From the NCBI RefSeq assembly GCF_014646195.1, contig NZ_BMMZ01000001.1, positions 124,001 to 188,000 on the forward strand: a stretch of 64,000 nt of DNA. Reading direction: 5' to 3'. The DNA is from Microlunatus endophyticus (GTDB taxonomy: Bacteria > Actinomycetota > Actinomycetes > Propionibacteriales > Propionibacteriaceae). The position numbers and the translations under genes are program-made. The stretch's first letter is position 1. Every line of letters begins with the position of its first letter. Positions 1 through 8,547 of this stretch are shown piece by piece. The notes beneath the pieces were generated by a model. That model searched no databases. It was not told the origin of the DNA and saw only the letters and a list, made by a program, of their open reading frames with translations.

Positions 1-2
1 TC

Positions 3-512
3 TGGATGTTCAATCCCCGTTTCGGCCTGGCGAACGCGGTGGTCAACCTCGTCGGCATCCACCCGGTCGACTGGCTGAACAACACCCACACCGCCATGCC
101 GAGCATCATCATCTACTCGCTGTGGCATGAGATCGGCTTCACCACGATCGTCTTCGTCGGCGGTCTGACGACGATCTCCACCGAGCTCAGCGAAGCCGCC
201 AGGATCGACGGCGCCGGCCCGGCCCGGGAATTCCTGTACGTGACCCTGCCGCAGCTGCGGCCGTTCGTGATCTTCGTCGTGGTGATCGGATCGGTCAGCA
301 GTCTGCATGCATTCACCCAGTTCTTCGTGCTGACGGGTGGCGGCCCCGGCTACGACACGTCCACCCTCGGATTCCAGCTCTACCAACAGGCCTTCGTGCT
401 CCGTAACACCGGATACGCGGCGGCGCTGGCGGTGGTGTTGTTCCTGATCACCATCTTGCTCTCGCTGGCCCAGCTGGCAGCGTCGCGCTCATTGCGTTCC
501 TCCGACCACTAG
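3..512 (+). CDS. Carbohydrate ABC transporter permease, MalF type (5' partial)
   Basis: This is the C-terminal 169 residues of an inner-membrane permease of a sugar importer. The frame is open to the window edge, so the true start lies upstream. The binding-protein-dependent permease loop is visible as EAARIDGAGP followed by LPQLRPF, the EAA motif that docks onto the ATPase. Hydrophobic segments flank it (IIIYSLW, FVIFVVVIGSV, ALAVVLFLITILL). A binding protein and a second permease follow on the same strand, so it belongs to a sugar uptake operon. The ATPase is not in the window; many such systems share one encoded elsewhere. The sugar cannot be told from the sequence. Confidence 0.9.
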   Translation, partial: WMFNPRFGLANAVVNLVGIHPVDWLNNTHTAMPSIIIYSLWHEIGFTTIVFVGGLTTISTELSEAARIDGAGPAREFLYVTLPQLRPFVIFVVVIGSVSSLHAFTQFFVLTGGGPGYDTSTLGFQLYQQAFVLRNTGYAAALAVVLFLITILLSLAQLAASRSLRSSDH

Positions 513-553
513 AGATCTTGCTCCGAAATCCTGTACCGAAAGGCAATCTCGCA

Positions 554-1885
554 ATGTCTGTTCCCTTCACCCCCAGTCGACGCACTCTGCTGGCAGGCGG
601 CCTCGGCCTGGCCGCCGGCGCCGTGGGCCTGAGCGCCTGCGGTTCCAAAGGCTCGTCCTCCTCCGGATCGTCCAATCCGAGCACTGTGCCCTCGGGAGAC
701 GCCAATGCCAAGGTGACGATCAGCTTCATGGAGGCGATGTCCTCCGGCGCCCAGAAGACCGCCCTGGCCAAGATGACCAAGGACTTCATGGCCGCCAATC
801 CGAACGTCACCGTCGATCTTCAGGAGCAGCCTGACTACGGCACGCTGCAGACCAAGATCAGCGCCCAGACCGCGGCCGGCAAGCCGCCGACCATCGCGCA
901 GGTCTACGAGGATTGGGCCGCCGAGTACGCCGAGTCCCAGGTGATCGTGCAGTTGGACCCCTACATCGCCAAGGCCCAGCAGTACGAGGATTTCTACGAC
1001 GGCATCAAGGCCGACCTGCAGCTGCCGGACGGCAAGACCTGGATGTGGCCCTTCAACAAGTCCGTCGTCGTCATGTACTACAACGCCGACATGGTCAAGA
1101 CGGCACCGAAGACCTGGGACGAATTCGCCCAGGTCGCCAAATCGGTGTCCAACGGTAAGGTCGTCGCCCTGTCGATCGATCCTGGCAGCTCGTCCTCACC
1201 GGCGGGCGGGACCGCCTTGTTCGAGATCGTCGCCGAGGCTTTCGGCGATCCGGTCTTCGCCAAGGACGGCACGCCGCAGTTCACCAAGCCCGGTGTGGTC
1301 AAGGCCCTGCAGTATTTCGTCGACCTGAAGAAGGCCGGAGCACTGGCCCTCGGTAAGAACTACCCGGGCCAGACTGCACTCGGCAGCCAGACCGGTGCCT
1401 TCGACATCTCCAGCGTGGCCAGCTATCCGTACGACCTGGCCTCGGCCGGCAAGAAGTTCACGATGGGCGTCGCCCAGTTGCCGACCGGTCCGGGCGGCAA
1501 GGCGGCCAACCAGTTGGCGGGCACCAACATCGCACTCTTCGCAGCGGCCGACGACAACCAGAGGGCCGCCGCCTGGAAGTACATGCAGTTCCTCACCCAG
1601 CCTGACCAGCAGGCGTACTGGGCGGCCCAGACCGGCTATCTGCCGGTCTGTCAGCAGGCCACCCAGCAGGCCGACTTCAAGGCGTACGCCAAGAAGACGC
1701 CCTTCGTCACCGGAGCGACCGAGCAGCTCAATTCGGCGACCGCGCTGCCGCCGGTCAAGTGGGTCAACTCCTGCAGCGGCTACCTGTCGGTGGCGATCCA
1801 GCAGGCCGTCACCCAGGGCAAGGATCCCAACGCCGCGCTGCAGGCGGCGCAGGCGGACGCCATGAAGGCCAAGCAGCAGGGATGA
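554..1885 (+). CDS. Extracellular sugar-binding lipoprotein of ABC importer
   Basis: A 443-residue solute-binding protein that captures the sugar outside the membrane and delivers it to the flanking permeases. I chose the ATG at 554 because it gives a clean Tat-type signal: twin Arg at residues 9-10 (SRRTLLAGG), a hydrophobic stretch, and a lipobox LSAC with Cys29 as the lipidated residue. A longer frame from 518 would bury this signal. A Ser/Gly-rich linker follows the Cys. The mature part has the usual family-1 binding-protein look (KYMQFLTQPDQQAYW near the end). The stop overlaps the next permease by 4 nt (ATGA), so the two are translationally coupled. Confidence 0.93.
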   Translation: MSVPFTPSRRTLLAGGLGLAAGAVGLSACGSKGSSSSGSSNPSTVPSGDANAKVTISFMEAMSSGAQKTALAKMTKDFMAANPNVTVDLQEQPDYGTLQTKISAQTAAGKPPTIAQVYEDWAAEYAESQVIVQLDPYIAKAQQYEDFYDGIKADLQLPDGKTWMWPFNKSVVVMYYNADMVKTAPKTWDEFAQVAKSVSNGKVVALSIDPGSSSSPAGGTALFEIVAEAFGDPVFAKDGTPQFTKPGVVKALQYFVDLKKAGALALGKNYPGQTALGSQTGAFDISSVASYPYDLASAGKKFTMGVAQLPTGPGGKAANQLAGTNIALFAAADDNQRAAAWKYMQFLTQPDQQAYWAAQTGYLPVCQQATQQADFKAYAKKTPFVTGATEQLNSATALPPVKWVNSCSGYLSVAIQQAVTQGKDPNAALQAAQADAMKAKQQG

Positions 1886-2739
1886 CGACCACGGCGGGCG
1901 TTCTTGCCAGGCGGCGCAGGCTTCGTCCCGGCCGCCTGGTCCGGCAGGTTGTTGCGGTGATCATCGGGCTGGCCTTCCTGGCGCCGCTGATCTGGACGTT
2001 CCTGACCAGCGTCTCCACCGAGTCCGATGTCTACCGCTTCCCGCCGAAGCTCTGGCCGGCCTGGGACTGGTCGAATTACAGCAGGGCCTGGCAGGCCGCG
2101 CCCTGGCTGCGGTATTTCGGGAATACGATCTTGATCGCCGGCTGCGTGGTGGCGTTGGTGCTGGCCACCTCGCTGTTGGCCGGATTCGCCTTCGCCGTAA
2201 TGAAGTTTCGTGGCCGGGGCGCGCTCTTCCTGATCGTGATGGCGGTGATGATGGTGCCGCAGACCGTGCTGTTGATCCCCAACTTCCTGATCGCCCAGCG
2301 GCTCGGGCTCTACGACACCTACGCGATCCAGATCCTGCCGTGGGGCGCCTCGGTCTTCGGCATCTTCCTGTTGCGGCAGTTCTTCAACACCCTGCCACCG
2401 GAGCTCTTCGAGGCCGCCGAGCTGGAGGGTGCCGGCCCGATCAGGATGCTGTTCAGCATCGCCGCACCGCTGGCCAAGCCGTCGATGGTGCTGGTCGGCC
2501 TGAATTCCTTCATGGGCTCCTGGAACGCCTTCGTCTGGCCGTATCTGATGACGAAGTCCGACAGCATCCGGCCGATCGAGGTGGGCCTGCAGTCCTTCTA
2601 CGGCACCGATGGTACCGACTGGACCGGATTGTGCGCGGCGGTGACCTTCACAACCGTGCCCATCATCCTGCTCTTCCTCTTCCTGCAGAAGTATTTCGTC
2701 AACGGTGCCTATGGAGTCGAAGGAGCAGTGCGTGGCTGA
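1882..2739 (+). CDS. Carbohydrate ABC transporter permease, MalG type
   Basis: A 285-residue inner-membrane permease, partner of the MalF-type protein at the window start. It begins at the ATG overlapping the binding-protein stop (ATGA at 1882-1885). Six hydrophobic segments can be picked out, with the EAA loop FEAAELEGAGPIRMLF before LAKPSMVLVGL. Length is typical of MalG-type proteins. Its last 8 nt overlap the next coding region, so the MBL hydrolase that follows is translated from the same mRNA. Confidence 0.93.
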   Translation: MTTTAGVLARRRRLRPGRLVRQVVAVIIGLAFLAPLIWTFLTSVSTESDVYRFPPKLWPAWDWSNYSRAWQAAPWLRYFGNTILIAGCVVALVLATSLLAGFAFAVMKFRGRGALFLIVMAVMMVPQTVLLIPNFLIAQRLGLYDTYAIQILPWGASVFGIFLLRQFFNTLPPELFEAAELEGAGPIRMLFSIAAPLAKPSMVLVGLNSFMGSWNAFVWPYLMTKSDSIRPIEVGLQSFYGTDGTDWTGLCAAVTFTTVPIILLFLFLQKYFVNGAYGVEGAVRG

Positions 2740-4090
2740 GACAACGATCGAGTTCTATGGCGGCCTGGGAGTGATCGGCGGCTCCAAGATCATGATCAGT
2801 ACGCCGTACGGCCGGGTGCTGCTCGATCTCGGCCTCGACATCCCGTCCGGTACGGATCTCTTCCGCAGCCCGGTCGGCACTCGCACGGGGCACGAACTCG
2901 CGGACTATCTGAACACCGGCCAGGCACCGGACCTGCCAGGGATCTACGATCCGGCGCTGCTGCCGCTCCGCGGGCCGCGCGCTGCCGCAGTTGTCGATCT
3001 CGGCCAGCCCGATCCGCGGCCGTCGGCGGTCTTCATCAGCCACGCCCATATCGACCACGACGGCATGATCGGCTTCGTACGGCCCGATCTTGCCTGCTAT
3101 GCCCACCCGACGACGGTCTCGATCCACCGGGCACTCCGCTCCGCCGGGCTCGGTCCCGCCGGGCATGCGCCGACCCTGCAGGACGCGCCACCCGGTCGGG
3201 CGGTGGTGGTCGGCGACATCACCGTCGAGCCGATCGCCGTCGATCACGATGTGCCGGGTGCGTGCGGCTTTCTGATCACCACGCCGGACGGCCGGATCGC
3301 CTACACCGGCGACATCAACGTTCACCGCGGCGACGCGAGCCGCGACTTCGCGGACCGGGCCAAGGGCGTCGACGTGTTGATCACCGAAACCACCATGCTG
3401 AGCTTCGATCCATTGCCCCTCGAGCCGCCGGGCGAGCAGGCGGTCGGTGACGTCGTCCGCGATCAGCTCGGTCGCCCGGGCCTGCAGTTGATCAGTCTGT
3501 ACGAACGTGATCTCGACCGTTGCCAGACGATGATCAACCTGGCAGCGCAGCTGGGACGGGTCCTCGTCTGGCCCGGGCAACAGGCGGCTTTCCTGCAGCT
3601 GATGGGATTGTCCGGGGTGGTGACCTGGGACGACAGCAGGCCGCAACGACCCGAGCACACCGAAGCGCTGGCCAACGCGACAACCGAGGTCGGCCCGATC
3701 CGGACGGTGTCGCTGGCCGACGTCTGGGCGCACCCCGGGGCGTACCTGCTGCAGACCGACAGCCGTGATGATGCAGGGCTGCTGGACCTGCCGATCGGCG
3801 AGCAGACCACCTGGATCCACTCCCAGGGCGAGCCACTCGGTCCCTTCATGCCGGACTGGCAGCCGTTCGTTGACTGGCTTGATCATTTCGGCATCGAGCG
3901 GATCGAGGCCGGTTCCAGCGGACATGCCGGGCCGGCGGGTCTTGTTGATCTTGTCCGGCGGATCAATCCAGGTGTCGTGTTCCCGATCCACGGCTTCAGG
4001 CCGGAAGCACTCGTGACCGCATTGGCCCAAGTGATCCCTGTTGTGCCGGCTATCGTGCCGGAGGCCGGGCGGGCCTACTTCGTGCGCTGA
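2732..4090 (+). CDS. MBL-fold metallo-hydrolase, RNase J / COG0595-like, in a sugar-ABC operon
   Basis: A 452-residue metallo-beta-lactamase-fold protein. The metal motif SHAHIDHDG (His104, His106, Asp108, His109) is intact. Further expected elements follow: VDHDVPGACG, an AYTGDIN segment, and SSGHAGPAG plus FPIHGF near the end. This layout resembles the RNase J/beta-CASP superfamily more than glyoxalase II. I chose the GTG at 2732 because GAAGGAG lies just upstream and the protein then begins MAETTIEFYGG. It overlaps the permease stop by 8 nt. A nuclease or hydrolase coupled to a sugar importer is unexpected, and the substrate is unknown. Confidence 0.88.
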   Translation: MAETTIEFYGGLGVIGGSKIMISTPYGRVLLDLGLDIPSGTDLFRSPVGTRTGHELADYLNTGQAPDLPGIYDPALLPLRGPRAAAVVDLGQPDPRPSAVFISHAHIDHDGMIGFVRPDLACYAHPTTVSIHRALRSAGLGPAGHAPTLQDAPPGRAVVVGDITVEPIAVDHDVPGACGFLITTPDGRIAYTGDINVHRGDASRDFADRAKGVDVLITETTMLSFDPLPLEPPGEQAVGDVVRDQLGRPGLQLISLYERDLDRCQTMINLAAQLGRVLVWPGQQAAFLQLMGLSGVVTWDDSRPQRPEHTEALANATTEVGPIRTVSLADVWAHPGAYLLQTDSRDDAGLLDLPIGEQTTWIHSQGEPLGPFMPDWQPFVDWLDHFGIERIEAGSSGHAGPAGLVDLVRRINPGVVFPIHGFRPEALVTALAQVIPVVPAIVPEAGRAYFVR

Positions 4091-4667
4091 CCCAGCGGTG
4101 CGTGACGAGCCCGGCGAGCAGTGAGAGGAGCGTCCCCAGGGTCAGATCGCCCAGGGTGTCGGTGTAGGCAGTCTGCAATTCGGCCGAGCGCCGGACGAAG
4201 GTGGCGTATTCACCGAGCTCCCAGGCCAGTGCGGCGGGTGCGCCGAATCCCATGGCCAGGAAGATCGCCGTGGTGCGGCTGAGTCGCCTCGGGGCGAAGG
4301 TGATCATCACGCCGGCGGTGAGCAGCGTCCAGTTGACGAAGTGCATCGCGTCGTCCCACCAGCCGATCGTGTCGAAGAGATTGAATCGGTTGCCGAGCAG
4401 ATCCAGCAGCCACGGCAAGGTGATGAGCAGATCCCCGGTCCAAGGGAAACCCGGTCGACGGAACCGACCGAACACCAGCCACCACACAGGAATTGCCAGA
4501 GCGCCCAGCGGATAGACGATCAGTCTGGCCGTCGATGCTTTGCCCTTCAGTCCGCTGAGGTCGGGCCAGAAGAGGGCGGCTGCCAGGAGTAGTAACAACA
4601 ACGCCTTGGTGCCGAGAACGGCGGTCGCTGGTGCGCCCGATGTGCGGGGACGGGCTCGATCGCTCAT
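4050..4667 (-). CDS. Integral membrane protein, YjdF/DUF2238-like
   Basis: A 205-residue polytopic membrane protein with about five hydrophobic stretches (KALLLLLLAAALFW, LIVYPLGALAIPVWWLVF, LLITLPWLLDLLG, WTLLTAGVMITF, LGTLLSLLAGLV). Charged and aromatic motifs DDAMHFVNW, WELGEYATF and YTDTLGDL recall YjdF/DUF2238 proteins, whose function is unknown; I hold this family link at moderate confidence. The 3' end overlaps the MBL gene tail to tail by 41 nt. TAGCAT lies 6 nt before the ATG, suggesting a leaderless transcript. Confidence 0.8.
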   Translation of the reverse strand: MSDRARPRTSGAPATAVLGTKALLLLLLAAALFWPDLSGLKGKASTARLIVYPLGALAIPVWWLVFGRFRRPGFPWTGDLLITLPWLLDLLGNRFNLFDTIGWWDDAMHFVNWTLLTAGVMITFAPRRLSRTTAIFLAMGFGAPAALAWELGEYATFVRRSAELQTAYTDTLGDLTLGTLLSLLAGLVTHRWVSARSRPARPPAR

Positions 4668-4673
4668 GGCTGG

Positions 4674-4679
4674 ATGCTA
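4674..4679 (-). promoter_or_regulatory. -10 element TAGCAT for the membrane protein (leaderless)
   Basis: TAGCAT on the minus strand is separated by 6 nt (CCAGCC) from the ATG at 4667. That spacing places the transcription start at or next to the start codon. No clear -35 was seen. Confidence 0.5.
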
Positions 4680-4693
4680 GGCGATGCAAGCTC

Positions 4694-4741
4694 GGACAAC
4701 AGCTGGATCGAACGGACAACACCTGGGCCGGATGGACAACA
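4694..4741. repeat. Three GGACAACA copies at exact 20-bp period
   Basis: GGACAACA occurs at 4694, 4714 and 4734. The first two copies continue as (G/C)CTGG, giving GGACAACANCTGG. The array sits between the two divergent start codons (4667 and 4787), between their putative -10 elements. Equal spacing of about two helical turns puts the copies on one face of the helix, as expected for cooperative binding by a regulator. The binding protein is unknown. Confidence 0.65.
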
Positions 4742-4773
4742 CGAGAAACGACCGGAGTGTCAGTATCCAATCG

Positions 4774-4779
4774 TAAAAT
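4774..4779 (+). promoter_or_regulatory. -10 element TAAAAT for the DUF222 gene (leaderless)
   Basis: TAAAAT ends 7 nt before the ATG at 4787. There is no Shine-Dalgarno sequence in front of this ATG, which fits a leaderless start. Confidence 0.6.
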
Positions 4780-4786
4780 AGCATTC

Positions 4787-6493
4787 ATGTTCGATCGGTA
4801 TGTTCCGGAGATGGATGCCTCGATGGTGGTCGGGGCGCTTCGGGAAGGTGCCTGGGACGAGGTCGTGACCCAGTCCCGCCAGTTGTCCCTGGTCGCGCAG
4901 TGGGCCGCGGTGCACCCCGGTGCCGAGCTGCCCTCGGCGGGGACCGGCCGGCTGAGCGTGTTGGGCGAGCGAGCCGTCCGCTACGGCGGGCCGGGCACTC
5001 CCAAGGTCGCCGAGTTCGCCGCCGCCGAGCTGGCGCCCGAGGTGCGGCTCAGCGTCTATCAATCACACTCCTTGATCGCGGACGCGGTGGATCTGAAGTT
5101 CCGGTTTCCGTTGATCTGGGAGCGACTGCGACGGTGCCAGGTCCGGGCCTACGTCGCCCGTCAGATCGCTCGCCGGACGCGAGAGCTGCCCCTCGAGGTC
5201 GCGCAACGGATCGACCGACTGCTGGCCGACAAGGTGACGAACCTGCCGCCCCAACGGATCGAACACTTGGTGGACGCGGCTCTGGTGAAGGCAGATCCGG
5301 AAGGAGTGCGCAAGGCGGTCGAGGAGGCGAAGCGCGCTCGGCTGGCTCATTTCAGCCCGTCGACACCGTATGGGATCCGCAGCCTGTATGCACGACTGGA
5401 CGCCCCCGATGCCACGCGGCTGAAGGCGATGATCTCCCGGCTGACCGACATCCTGATGAATTCGCCGGAGCCGATTCCTGGCGTTCGCTATGGCGATGCC
5501 CAGACTAGGCCGGAGTGGGAGGCGATCGCGTTGGCGACGCTGGGAAATCCAGGGCTGGCATTTCGGATCCTGGTCGAGCATGATCAGCCGGACCTCTTCA
5601 CTCCGACGTCGGCACTGTTCACGCCGGATACTGACGCACCACTCAACGATCCGGCAGCCGGGTTCGACTACGACGTCGACGGCGAGCCGCCGGCCGATGA
5701 GCTGCCTCCGGATCCGGTGACGCTTCCGCCCGGTGATCTTGATGATCGTGGGGACGTGCCCGAGTCCACAGAACTCGGTCTTGGCACCATCGCGAATGAC
5801 ACCCATCGGCCCGAGGCCGATGCGGACAACGGCGTCGGACGAGAGCCGACCAGCGAGGCCGCCCGGCAGGCAGCGCTGGAGGCCCTGGTCAAGGCGATCG
5901 ACCCGACCAGGCTCTTTGCTCCCGTCACGTTGTACGTGCACCTGACCGACGCCGCACTGGCGTCGGCCGTCAGCGCGGAATGCGGTCACGGCGACCTCGG
6001 CGAGACACCGACCGCTCGGGTCGAGCAAGTCGGTCCGGCGTTGCTCTCCCAGGTGCAGGAATGGCTCGGCAGTGCGAGCAGGATCCGCGTCGCACCGGTC
6101 ATCGACCCGGGCGCGATCCCGCCGGTCGACGCGTACGAATTCCCCGAGCGGATGCGCGAGTCGCTGTGGCTGCGAACGCCCGCCAGCGTGTTCCCGTATT
6201 CGACCAACATGAGCCGGGACATGGACATCAACCACACCGATCCCTATCGGACAGGCGGCCGCGGGCAGACCGGCCTGCACAATGCCGGACCGCTCGGGCG
6301 GGCGGAGCATCGGTTCGTCACCCACGGACGCATATCGATGCGACAACCGGGCCCCGGCGTCTACGTCTACAAGACGATGTACGGCCGGGTGCTGATCACC
6401 AATCCGACGGGCACCTTCGATCTGGGTGACCAGGAGTGGGCTGCTGCCGTCTGGCAGTTGGCAGATCAGCGATCAGCCGCCGCGGCCGCCTGA
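4787..6493 (+). CDS. DUF222 / 13E12-repeat family protein with degenerate HNH domain
   Basis: A 568-residue protein of the 13E12/DUF222 family common in actinobacteria, often present in many copies per genome. The N-terminal half has the family's helical DUF222 part. The middle (about residues 280-370) is an acidic, Pro/Asp-rich linker. The C-terminus holds an HNH-like segment: NHTDPY, then LHNAGPLGRAEH and THG. The usual Cys of the HNH zinc/active core (LCRRHH in typical members) reads LGRAEH here, so nuclease activity is doubtful. I started at 4787, placed by the TAAAAT element, rather than the longer frame from 4631. Its 3' end overlaps the hydrolase gene by 21 nt. Confidence 0.87.
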   Translation: MFDRYVPEMDASMVVGALREGAWDEVVTQSRQLSLVAQWAAVHPGAELPSAGTGRLSVLGERAVRYGGPGTPKVAEFAAAELAPEVRLSVYQSHSLIADAVDLKFRFPLIWERLRRCQVRAYVARQIARRTRELPLEVAQRIDRLLADKVTNLPPQRIEHLVDAALVKADPEGVRKAVEEAKRARLAHFSPSTPYGIRSLYARLDAPDATRLKAMISRLTDILMNSPEPIPGVRYGDAQTRPEWEAIALATLGNPGLAFRILVEHDQPDLFTPTSALFTPDTDAPLNDPAAGFDYDVDGEPPADELPPDPVTLPPGDLDDRGDVPESTELGLGTIANDTHRPEADADNGVGREPTSEAARQAALEALVKAIDPTRLFAPVTLYVHLTDAALASAVSAECGHGDLGETPTARVEQVGPALLSQVQEWLGSASRIRVAPVIDPGAIPPVDAYEFPERMRESLWLRTPASVFPYSTNMSRDMDINHTDPYRTGGRGQTGLHNAGPLGRAEHRFVTHGRISMRQPGPGVYVYKTMYGRVLITNPTGTFDLGDQEWAAAVWQLADQRSAAAAA

Positions 6494-7315
6494 TCGCGCC
6501 CGTAGGAAGGCGTGGATCTCGCCTGCCCACACTTCGGGTCGTTCGAAGTGGCACATGTGCGCTGCCTCATTGATGACGGCAAGTCGACTGGTTGGCAATG
6601 CAGCGTGCAGTCTCTCGGCAAGAGGCAACGGAAACCCCATGTCCCGCCCACCGTGCAGGATCAGGGCCGGTTTCGCGAAGCCTCGCAGAATCGACTCCGG
6701 GTCGCCGTTGACCCACGGGTGCATGCGTCCGTCGACATACCGTTCGTAGCTCCAGTCGTCCTCGTCCAGATCGTTGATCATGGCGAGATAGTCGGGCACC
6801 TTGTCCAGATCCCAGACGAAGATAGTCGACGTGCGGAGCGCGCCGCCGGCATCGGCCTCCACCTGCCGACGACGCTGGTACTCCGGCCAGTCGCGGAGGT
6901 ACGGCTCGGCATCGCTGGCCGGGTAGGCGCTCGTTGAGGCCAGGATCAGCCGTCGCACCTGGTCGGGGTAACGCCGTACGAATTCGATCGCGGCCCGTCC
7001 ACCCGTCGAGAATCCCAAGAGATCAACGGCTCCGAGGCCCAACCGTTCTGCGAGCTGATGAGCATCGGTGATCACGTTCTCCGGCTGCAGAGCGTCCTCG
7101 GCGAGCCCGCGGCTGCTCCGACCACACCCGCGGAAGTCGAAGAGCACGACATGATGATCATGAGCGAGCGGCTCGAATCCCGGCAGCAGGTAGCTGTGTC
7201 CGACGTCCGGACCGCCGTGCAGCACGAGCAGCGACGGCCGGTCTGGACGTGGCTCGCCCAGCTCACGGACGAAGAGCGTCACCTCGTCGAGTCGTATCCA
7301 CCTGCCATCCGTCAT
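6473..7315 (-). CDS. Alpha/beta hydrolase, proline iminopeptidase-like
   Basis: A 280-residue alpha/beta-hydrolase. The oxyanion motif HGGPDVGHS lies near residue 34, the nucleophile elbow GFSTGG (GxSxG, catalytic Ser) in the middle, and the catalytic His is in NEAAHMCHFERP near the C-terminus. HGGPD resembles the HGGPG of prolyl iminopeptidases, but the sequence alone does not decide between peptidase and esterase. It starts 6 nt after the Eis-type gene on the same strand, so the two are probably one operon. Confidence 0.88.
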   Translation of the reverse strand: MTDGRWIRLDEVTLFVRELGEPRPDRPSLLVLHGGPDVGHSYLLPGFEPLAHDHHVVLFDFRGCGRSSRGLAEDALQPENVITDAHQLAERLGLGAVDLLGFSTGGRAAIEFVRRYPDQVRRLILASTSAYPASDAEPYLRDWPEYQRRRQVEADAGGALRTSTIFVWDLDKVPDYLAMINDLDEDDWSYERYVDGRMHPWVNGDPESILRGFAKPALILHGGRDMGFPLPLAERLHAALPTSRLAVINEAAHMCHFERPEVWAGEIHAFLRARSGGRGG

Positions 7316-7321
7316 GGTCGC

Positions 7322-8518
7322 TCAGTAGTGATCGCGGATCCGCACCGGCCGGCCGCCGAAGATCGCGCCGAAGGTGTCGTCGTGGTCGGTCGGGCCGGAG
7401 AGGCCGCCGACGGTCCGGATCCCTGCCGAGGACTGGGATCCTGCGTAGGCGAGCGCCAGCCCGTTGGGTGTGAAGACTGGGACGGACGTCTCGGGACCAA
7501 GATCACCAAGACGGGTGCACACCGCCTTACCGTCGGCCAGCTCGAGCCGATAGTGCCCGTCGATGCCGGTGATCGGATCTCCGGAGACGCCGAACTCGAG
7601 GGTGGTGCTGATCACCGCCGGGTAGCCGCGAGTCTCCAATGCCCCGACGACATCGAGGATCTTCATCATGTACGGCTGGGAATCCAGCACCTGCCACTCC
7701 GAAGTGGGGAAGAGCTCCAGGACAAGATCAAGACCAGAGGCGTTCTGCACCTTCACCCAACCGACGATGCTGGCGTACGACCCCAGAGCGGCCAGCAGCG
7801 CGCGATAGCCGTCACGCTCGGACGCGATCAGGTCGAAGACGTTCAGCGTGCCCTCGGGGCCGAAGGACGAGCCCCGGTTCCAACTGGTGTAGCCGATGAT
7901 CACGCCGTCCCGCTCCGCGATGGTGATCCCGGTGAAGCTCTTGATCAAGTTCTCGTCGTCGGGCGGGAACGACGCACCCCGGCGGCTGAGCGGGCCGTTG
8001 TTGGCAGCCGCCCAGACGTCGTACACCTCGCGGATCGCCGGCACGTCGGCGATCGTCGCGCGGCGGGTGCGGATGCCGTCGGGTGTCGAGATCCGGGCGA
8101 GTGCGGAGATCGGGAACCGGGCCGGATCGGCGGTGCCGATCACCTCGTAGCCGAGGCTGCGATAGATGCCGGCCGATGACGGATAGAGCGCCGACAGCAC
8201 GGCGCCGCGGCCCTTGGCGATCCGGAACAGCTCGGTGAAGAGCGGTCGCAGCAGTCCCTGCCCGCGATACTCCATCGCCACGGTCACGCCGCCGATGCCG
8301 GAGGTCGACACCAGCCGGCCGCCGAACCAGCAGTCGAAGTCGCTGTCCACCATCCGCCCGGCCATCGTGTCGCCGTCCATGGCGATTACCGAGATCGCTC
8401 CGGGTCGGTCGAGACTGCCGGGGTCGGACGGGGTGGTGGGGAAGCCGAATGCCTCATGACCGAGTCGCCAGAAGTGCTCGGCTTCTTGCTCGGCGACGGT
8501 GCGGATCTCAAAGTCCAT
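7322..8518 (-). CDS. Eis-type GNAT N-acetyltransferase
   Basis: A 398-residue protein matching the Eis architecture: N-terminal GNAT domain, second GNAT-like domain, and C-terminal SCP2-like domain. The opening MDFEIRTV...EAFGFP and the acetyl-CoA loop EYRGQGLLRPLF are typical. Eis proteins acetylate amines, including aminoglycosides and host or bacterial proteins; the substrate here is unknown. In M. tuberculosis Eis the C-terminal carboxylate serves catalysis; this protein ends in Tyr. I chose the ATG at 8518. Upstream AAGAAT with 7 nt spacing is a weak leaderless -10. The start faces pepN 29 bp away. Confidence 0.9.
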   Translation of the reverse strand: MDFEIRTVAEQEAEHFWRLGHEAFGFPTTPSDPGSLDRPGAISVIAMDGDTMAGRMVDSDFDCWFGGRLVSTSGIGGVTVAMEYRGQGLLRPLFTELFRIAKGRGAVLSALYPSSAGIYRSLGYEVIGTADPARFPISALARISTPDGIRTRRATIADVPAIREVYDVWAAANNGPLSRRGASFPPDDENLIKSFTGITIAERDGVIIGYTSWNRGSSFGPEGTLNVFDLIASERDGYRALLAALGSYASIVGWVKVQNASGLDLVLELFPTSEWQVLDSQPYMMKILDVVGALETRGYPAVISTTLEFGVSGDPITGIDGHYRLELADGKAVCTRLGDLGPETSVPVFTPNGLALAYAGSQSSAGIRTVGGLSGPTDHDDTFGAIFGGRPVRIRDHY

Positions 8519-8535
8519 GATCAGCATTCTTGCGT

Positions 8536-8541
8536 TAGGGT
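8536..8541 (+). promoter_or_regulatory. -10 element TAGGGT for pepN (leaderless)
   Basis: TAGGGT is followed by 6 nt (CACCGC) and then the pepN ATG at 8548. No ribosome-binding site fits between. Confidence 0.6.
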
Positions 8542-8547
8542 CACCGC

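Noticed and set aside
2699..4030. 443-codon minus-strand frame over the MBL gene
   Set aside because: The plus strand has an intact metal motif and coupling to the importer; the minus frame has no recognisable domain.
6473..6493. Possible frameshift where the DUF222 and hydrolase genes overlap
   Set aside because: It is a simple tail-to-tail overlap of 21 nt with both genes ending normally.
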